A DNA stretch of 64,000 nucleotides, from contig CAZBZV010000001.1 of NCBI GenBank assembly GCA_964496505.1, positions 124,001 to 188,000 on the forward strand. The letters are read 5' to 3'. Positions 61,352 through 64,000 of this stretch are shown here, piece by piece (position 1 is the stretch's first letter; each line of letters opens with the position of its first letter). The stretch is from JAABVY01 sp964496505. GTDB lineage: Bacteria > Zixibacteria > MSB-5A5 > JAABVY01. The notes beneath the pieces were generated by a model. It ran no database searches. It saw only the letters and a program-made list of their open reading frames with translations, and was not told where the DNA came from. The position numbers were made by a program, and so were the translations under genes.

Positions 61352-61777
61352 TCAGTCCCGCACTTTTTCAATGATCTCGTAATCAGCGGAAATCGGAACG
61401 CTTTTTCTGAGCATGGCATTCGCGGGACAGTATTTTTCGGTGCTCAGTTCTATAGCCCTTTCAACATCTTTGGTACGGATGCCTTTTCCTATAAAGATAA
61501 AATGAAGCCTGATTGCGCTGAATACTTTGGGATGTTTCTCCGATCTGTCGGCATCTATTTCCATCCGAAAATCGTCAAGAGTGACACGCTTTTTGAGGAG
61601 AATAGATATAACATCCATGGCTGTACATCCCCCGAGCGACATCAAAAAAAGTTCCATGGGACGTGATCCGGCCGAATGCCCGCCGAATTCCTCAGGACCG
61701 TCCATATTTACCCAATGGTTTGTGTCACCTGCGCCTGCCAATGCGATGCCATCAATCTGTTTTATCTTTACCTTCAT
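61352..61777 (-). CDS. OsmC-family protein
   Basis: A 141-residue OsmC/Ohr-fold protein with the two redox cysteines: Cys51 in MSLGGCTAMDVISILLKK and Cys117 in STEKYCPANAMLRKS. The family reduces organic hydroperoxides; this form (short, N-terminal VNMDGPEEFGGHSAGSRP) resembles the YhfA-like OsmC group. GGAAGGAT lies upstream of ATG. Confidence 0.92.
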   Translation of the reverse strand: MKVKIKQIDGIALAGAGDTNHWVNMDGPEEFGGHSAGSRPMELFLMSLGGCTAMDVISILLKKRVTLDDFRMEIDADRSEKHPKVFSAIRLHFIFIGKGIRTKDVERAIELSTEKYCPANAMLRKSVPISADYEIIEKVRD

Positions 61778-61876
61778 GAAATCATCCTTCCAAAAAACAG
61801 TCGTACCATACTCACCTGTTTTGAATTGTTCACATAATTATATAATATGAAATCTGCCGCAATAAAAGTTTGTTTT

Positions 61877-61907
61877 ATAAAACAGCCGCCATTTGAAATG
61901 ACGGCTG
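61877..61907 (-). terminator. terminator for the four-cysteine gene
   Basis: Read on the minus strand, CAGCCGTCATTT/AAATGGCGGCTG (61907 to 61883) is a 12-bp stem with one mismatch, followed by TTTTAT. A further hairpin GGTCTCA/TGAGACC lies at 61913-61940. Otherwise 61778-61975 holds no gene. Confidence 0.65.
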
Positions 61908-61975
61908 CTCAGAGGTCTCATTGGCTGAGCCTTGAGACCTATACACACATGGCTATCCTGAGGGAATAGAGTCTG

Positions 61976-62167
61976 TTAATCATTTCTGGTGAAAGCAAGA
62001 TCCCTGCATTTCCAGCAGCCCTGTTGTTCAAATCCTTTGCTTACATCGATGCCCTTGTCACATAGCCACATACATCCTTCGTTATCCAGAAAAACCTGCA
62101 TCGGACGTGCACCCGGATGATAGATCCCGCCTCCCAGAGTCGGTTTTTTGCTTTCCTGAGTATCCAT
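61976..62167 (-). CDS. 63-residue protein with four cysteines
   Basis: A small soluble protein. Cysteines lie at 32, 36, 51 and 54 (GCMWLCDKG and GCWKC), spaced as C-x3-C-x14-C-x2-C, suggesting a zinc or iron-sulfur site. A strong AAGGAGG ribosome site on the minus strand precedes ATG 62167. I do not recognise a family. It lies downstream of the sigma-54 activator and next to palindromic sites, so it may be its target. Confidence 0.75.
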   Translation of the reverse strand: MDTQESKKPTLGGGIYHPGARPMQVFLDNEGCMWLCDKGIDVSKGFEQQGCWKCRDLAFTRND

Positions 62168-62320
62168 AATCAAACCTCCTTAGTTTCTTTTTCATTCGGA
62201 ATGATTAGTAGATCATAAATCATGCCAAAAATCATACCGCAGTTGGAAATATGGCGTAAGGCTTTGAGATGTTATGAATTAAGGATGTGAAGCCTTTAAT
62301 TTATGTCAGAATAATTATAT

Positions 62321-62365
62321 GCGATATCGTGCAATATCGCAAGGAAGAGGCATGGTATCGTGCAA
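62321..62365. promoter_or_regulatory. paired sites: palindrome and TATCGTGCAA repeat upstream of the four-cysteine gene
   Basis: GCGATAT-CGTGCA-ATATCGC at 62321-62340 is a perfect 7-bp inverted repeat with a six-base spacer. Its core TATCGTGCAA (62325-62334) recurs at 62356-62365, 31 bases on (about three helical turns). They lie 90-145 bases upstream of a -24-like element (TTGGCATG on the minus strand, 62221-62228), the usual place for an enhancer-binding activator. Nothing else is visible in 62168-62387. Confidence 0.5.
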
Positions 62366-62387
62366 ACTTACAAGTCGCTATATCTGC

Positions 62388-63752
62388 TTATTGCTCTTTA
62401 TGGGAGGGGATTTTCAGGCCGAGTTTTTTGATTTTTCTGTAGAGGGTGGAGGGATTTACACCTATTTCACGGGCGGTGTCTTTGCGCGACCAGTTATTTC
62501 TTTTAAGTGCAGCCAGGATAAAAAGCGACTCCATTTCATCCATAGTACTGGCAATTTCAACAGCCGGGATAGCGTTGCTCTTTTGAAGATAATCGGGCAG
62601 AAACTCAGGCTTTATTATACCGCTTCCGCATAAAACGAAGGCATGTTCGATGATATTTTCAAGCTCCCGGATATTGCCCGGATAATCATGGTTCATAAGT
62701 ATTTTCAGTGCCGGAGGGGAGACGCCGCTGATATCTTTTTGATGCAGGCGGTTCAGGTTCTGCACAAAGTGATCTGCGAGAAGAGGAATATCTTCTCGGC
62801 GTTCTCGCAGGGGCGGAAGCGCTATCTTTATCACATTGATACGATAGAAAAAGTCTTTCCTGAATTCACCTTTTTCAATTAGTTCATCAAGCCGCTGATT
62901 GGTTGCTGAGACAATTCTAAAATCTGCCGCAATCGTCCTTGTACCTCCCAGACGCTCGAAGGTCTTTTCCTGAAGTACGCGCAAAAGTTTTATCTGCATG
63001 GCCGAGGATATATTGCCGATCTCATCCAGAAAAAGCGTTCCGCCTTCTGCAAGTTCAAAGCGTCCCTTCTTATCCTTTTTGGCATCGGTAAAGGCTCCGG
63101 CTGCGTAGCCGAAGAGCTCCGATTCGAGAAGATTATCCGGAAGGGCGCCGCAGTTCAATCCGATAAATGGTCCGTCTTTGCGTGGACTGAGTTCATGTAC
63201 CGCCCGTGCAACCAGCTCTTTGCCGGTGCCACTTTCACCCTCGATCAAGACCGAGCTTTCGCTTTCGGCGATGGTGGGGAGGATATTGAATAGCTCCCGC
63301 ATCTTATTATTGCGGCTGAGAATATTTTCGAATGTGTACTTGGCCTCGTATTCTTTGTGCAACTGCCTGACCTGGTTCAGGTCGCGGAAGGTTTCCACCC
63401 CGCCTGTTATGTTTCCTTTGCTATCTTTTAATAGAGCGGTGGAAATGCTAATTGGGATTCGTTCTCCTCTGTGATTATTAATGCAGACCGGACGGTTAAT
63501 CACGGGAGTTTCGGTTTTGATAGTCTGCTCCAGCGGGCAGTTGTCTTCGCATGCACTTGTTCTGAAAACCTCACTGCATCTTTTGCCGATGGCCTCTTTG
63601 ATGGGATAGCCGCTTATTCTTTCGGCCGCCATGTTCATGAATGTGATCTTAAAATCAAGATCGACCGCAAAGACGCCGTCGGATATATGGTCGACAACAG
63701 TCAGGAGCTTATTGCAGAGAGTCTCTTTTTTTTCGGTTATATTTTTTCTCAT
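62388..63752 (-). CDS. sigma-54-dependent enhancer-binding activator (PAS-AAA-Fis)
   Basis: A 454-residue regulator. PAS domain (about 15-130) with a Cys cluster at 59, 68 and 72 (TSACEDNCPLEQ), AAA+ domain with GESGTGKELVARAV (Walker A), GAFTDAKKDKKG (the GAFTGA sigma-54 loop, with D for G), GGTLFLDEIG (Walker B) and a Fis-type helix-turn-helix (TAREIGVNPSTLYRKIKKLG). The loop variant occurs in other activators. Cys in the PAS domain suggests a redox or metal signal. ATG 63752 fits; the frame extends to 63839 without a good start. Confidence 0.93.
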   Translation of the reverse strand: MRKNITEKKETLCNKLLTVVDHISDGVFAVDLDFKITFMNMAAERISGYPIKEAIGKRCSEVFRTSACEDNCPLEQTIKTETPVINRPVCINNHRGERIPISISTALLKDSKGNITGGVETFRDLNQVRQLHKEYEAKYTFENILSRNNKMRELFNILPTIAESESSVLIEGESGTGKELVARAVHELSPRKDGPFIGLNCGALPDNLLESELFGYAAGAFTDAKKDKKGRFELAEGGTLFLDEIGNISSAMQIKLLRVLQEKTFERLGGTRTIAADFRIVSATNQRLDELIEKGEFRKDFFYRINVIKIALPPLRERREDIPLLADHFVQNLNRLHQKDISGVSPPALKILMNHDYPGNIRELENIIEHAFVLCGSGIIKPEFLPDYLQKSNAIPAVEIASTMDEMESLFILAALKRNNWSRKDTAREIGVNPSTLYRKIKKLGLKIPSHKEQ

Positions 63753-63862
63753 GTCAGAGTAATTCCATTGAGCAACTTCTATAAATAATATAGAAATTTT
63801 ATTTGTATTGTCTATTACTGATTTGCCTTGTAGCTTCACCGAAAATCTGCAATAGGGGTATT

Positions 63863-63955
63863 GGCATGATCACAGGGATCATGCCCTACAATTATCCAAA
63901 AAATATTATTCTCGAAAAATATCATGGGTGGCACGCCCAAATTTATTTGGGCGTG
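63863..63955. repeat. intergenic palindromes at the window end
   Basis: GGCATGATC/GATCATGCC at 63863-63885 and CACGCCCAAAT/ATTTGGGCGTG at 63932-63955. The 16 bases GGGTGGCACGCCCAAA at 63926-63941 match 785-800 exactly. A further partial unit (GTGGGTGCCCC) runs toward the window edge. No gene is visible after 63753. Confidence 0.65.
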
Positions 63956-64000
63956 ATTTTCAGTACGGTGGGTGCCCCATCCCCGAAACGGCTGAAGGCC

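Overview
The window is 64 kb of bacterial chromosome, nearly all coding. It suggests a motile, Gram-negative-type bacterium: a long flagellar export and hook cluster, heptose kinase and adenylyltransferase genes for an LPS core, and a TonB-dependent receptor. Dockerin-like repeats containing the string SDAVFVINYVF, sigma-54-type promoters on flagellar genes, and frequent intergenic palindromes fit the FCB group. My best guess is candidate phylum Zixibacteria, but this is recalled family resemblance, not a computed placement.

Layout. 1-2.1 kb: the end of a pilin-like gene, a 37-residue membrane peptide, palindromic repeats and a GNAT acetyltransferase. 2.2-7.2 kb: a tight housekeeping operon (HNH endonuclease, trpS, scpA, scpB, rluB-type pseudouridine synthase, cmk, plsC), then rpsA with its own promoter and terminator, then mtaB. 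11.2-27.9 kb: a flagellar super-operon (motE-like, fliK, flgD, flagellar operon protein, flgE, flbD, fliL, fliM, fliN, fliO, fliP, fliQ // fliR, flhB, flhA, flhF, flhG, fliA-type sigma, small protein). Two good sigma-54-type promoters precede motE-like and fliR. 28-39.1 kb: an accessory motility and signalling block on the same strand. It holds a 912-residue protein with a catalytically disarmed IS256-like transposase domain, a DUF2225 protein, two PilZ proteins, a secreted protein, a PAS-GAF histidine kinase with an eroded ATPase domain, two receivers, a CheB-like protein lacking its catalytic histidine (behind a sigma-28-type promoter), and a FapA/DUF342 protein.

39.1-43.4 kb: an intergenic repeat cluster, tRNA-Gly(CCC), then DUF512 radical SAM, der and rlmN. 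43.4-47.1 kb: a cobalamin riboswitch controlling a BtuB-like receptor and an overlapping secreted beta-propeller with a dockerin, resembling the BtuB/BtuG vitamin B12 pair. 47.6-54.7 kb: a ChbG/YdjC deacetylase, mutS2, a VOC protein, a DUF1579 protein, a GH57 glycosidase and a DUF3467 protein. 54.7-59.7 kb: split hldE (kinase and adenylyltransferase), TPR protein, M24 peptidase, accB, pilT. 59.9-63.8 kb: a double-receiver regulator, methyltransferase, OsmC protein, a 63-residue four-cysteine protein and a sigma-54 enhancer-binding activator.

How it fits together: the fliA-type sigma factor encoded at 26.8 kb can plausibly read the sigma-28-type promoter at 36.5 kb, linking the accessory signalling block to flagellar assembly. 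The strongest candidate for something undescribed is that block, above all the transposase-derived protein directly downstream of the flagellar genes. Functions given for degenerate proteins are inferences; no database search was possible.
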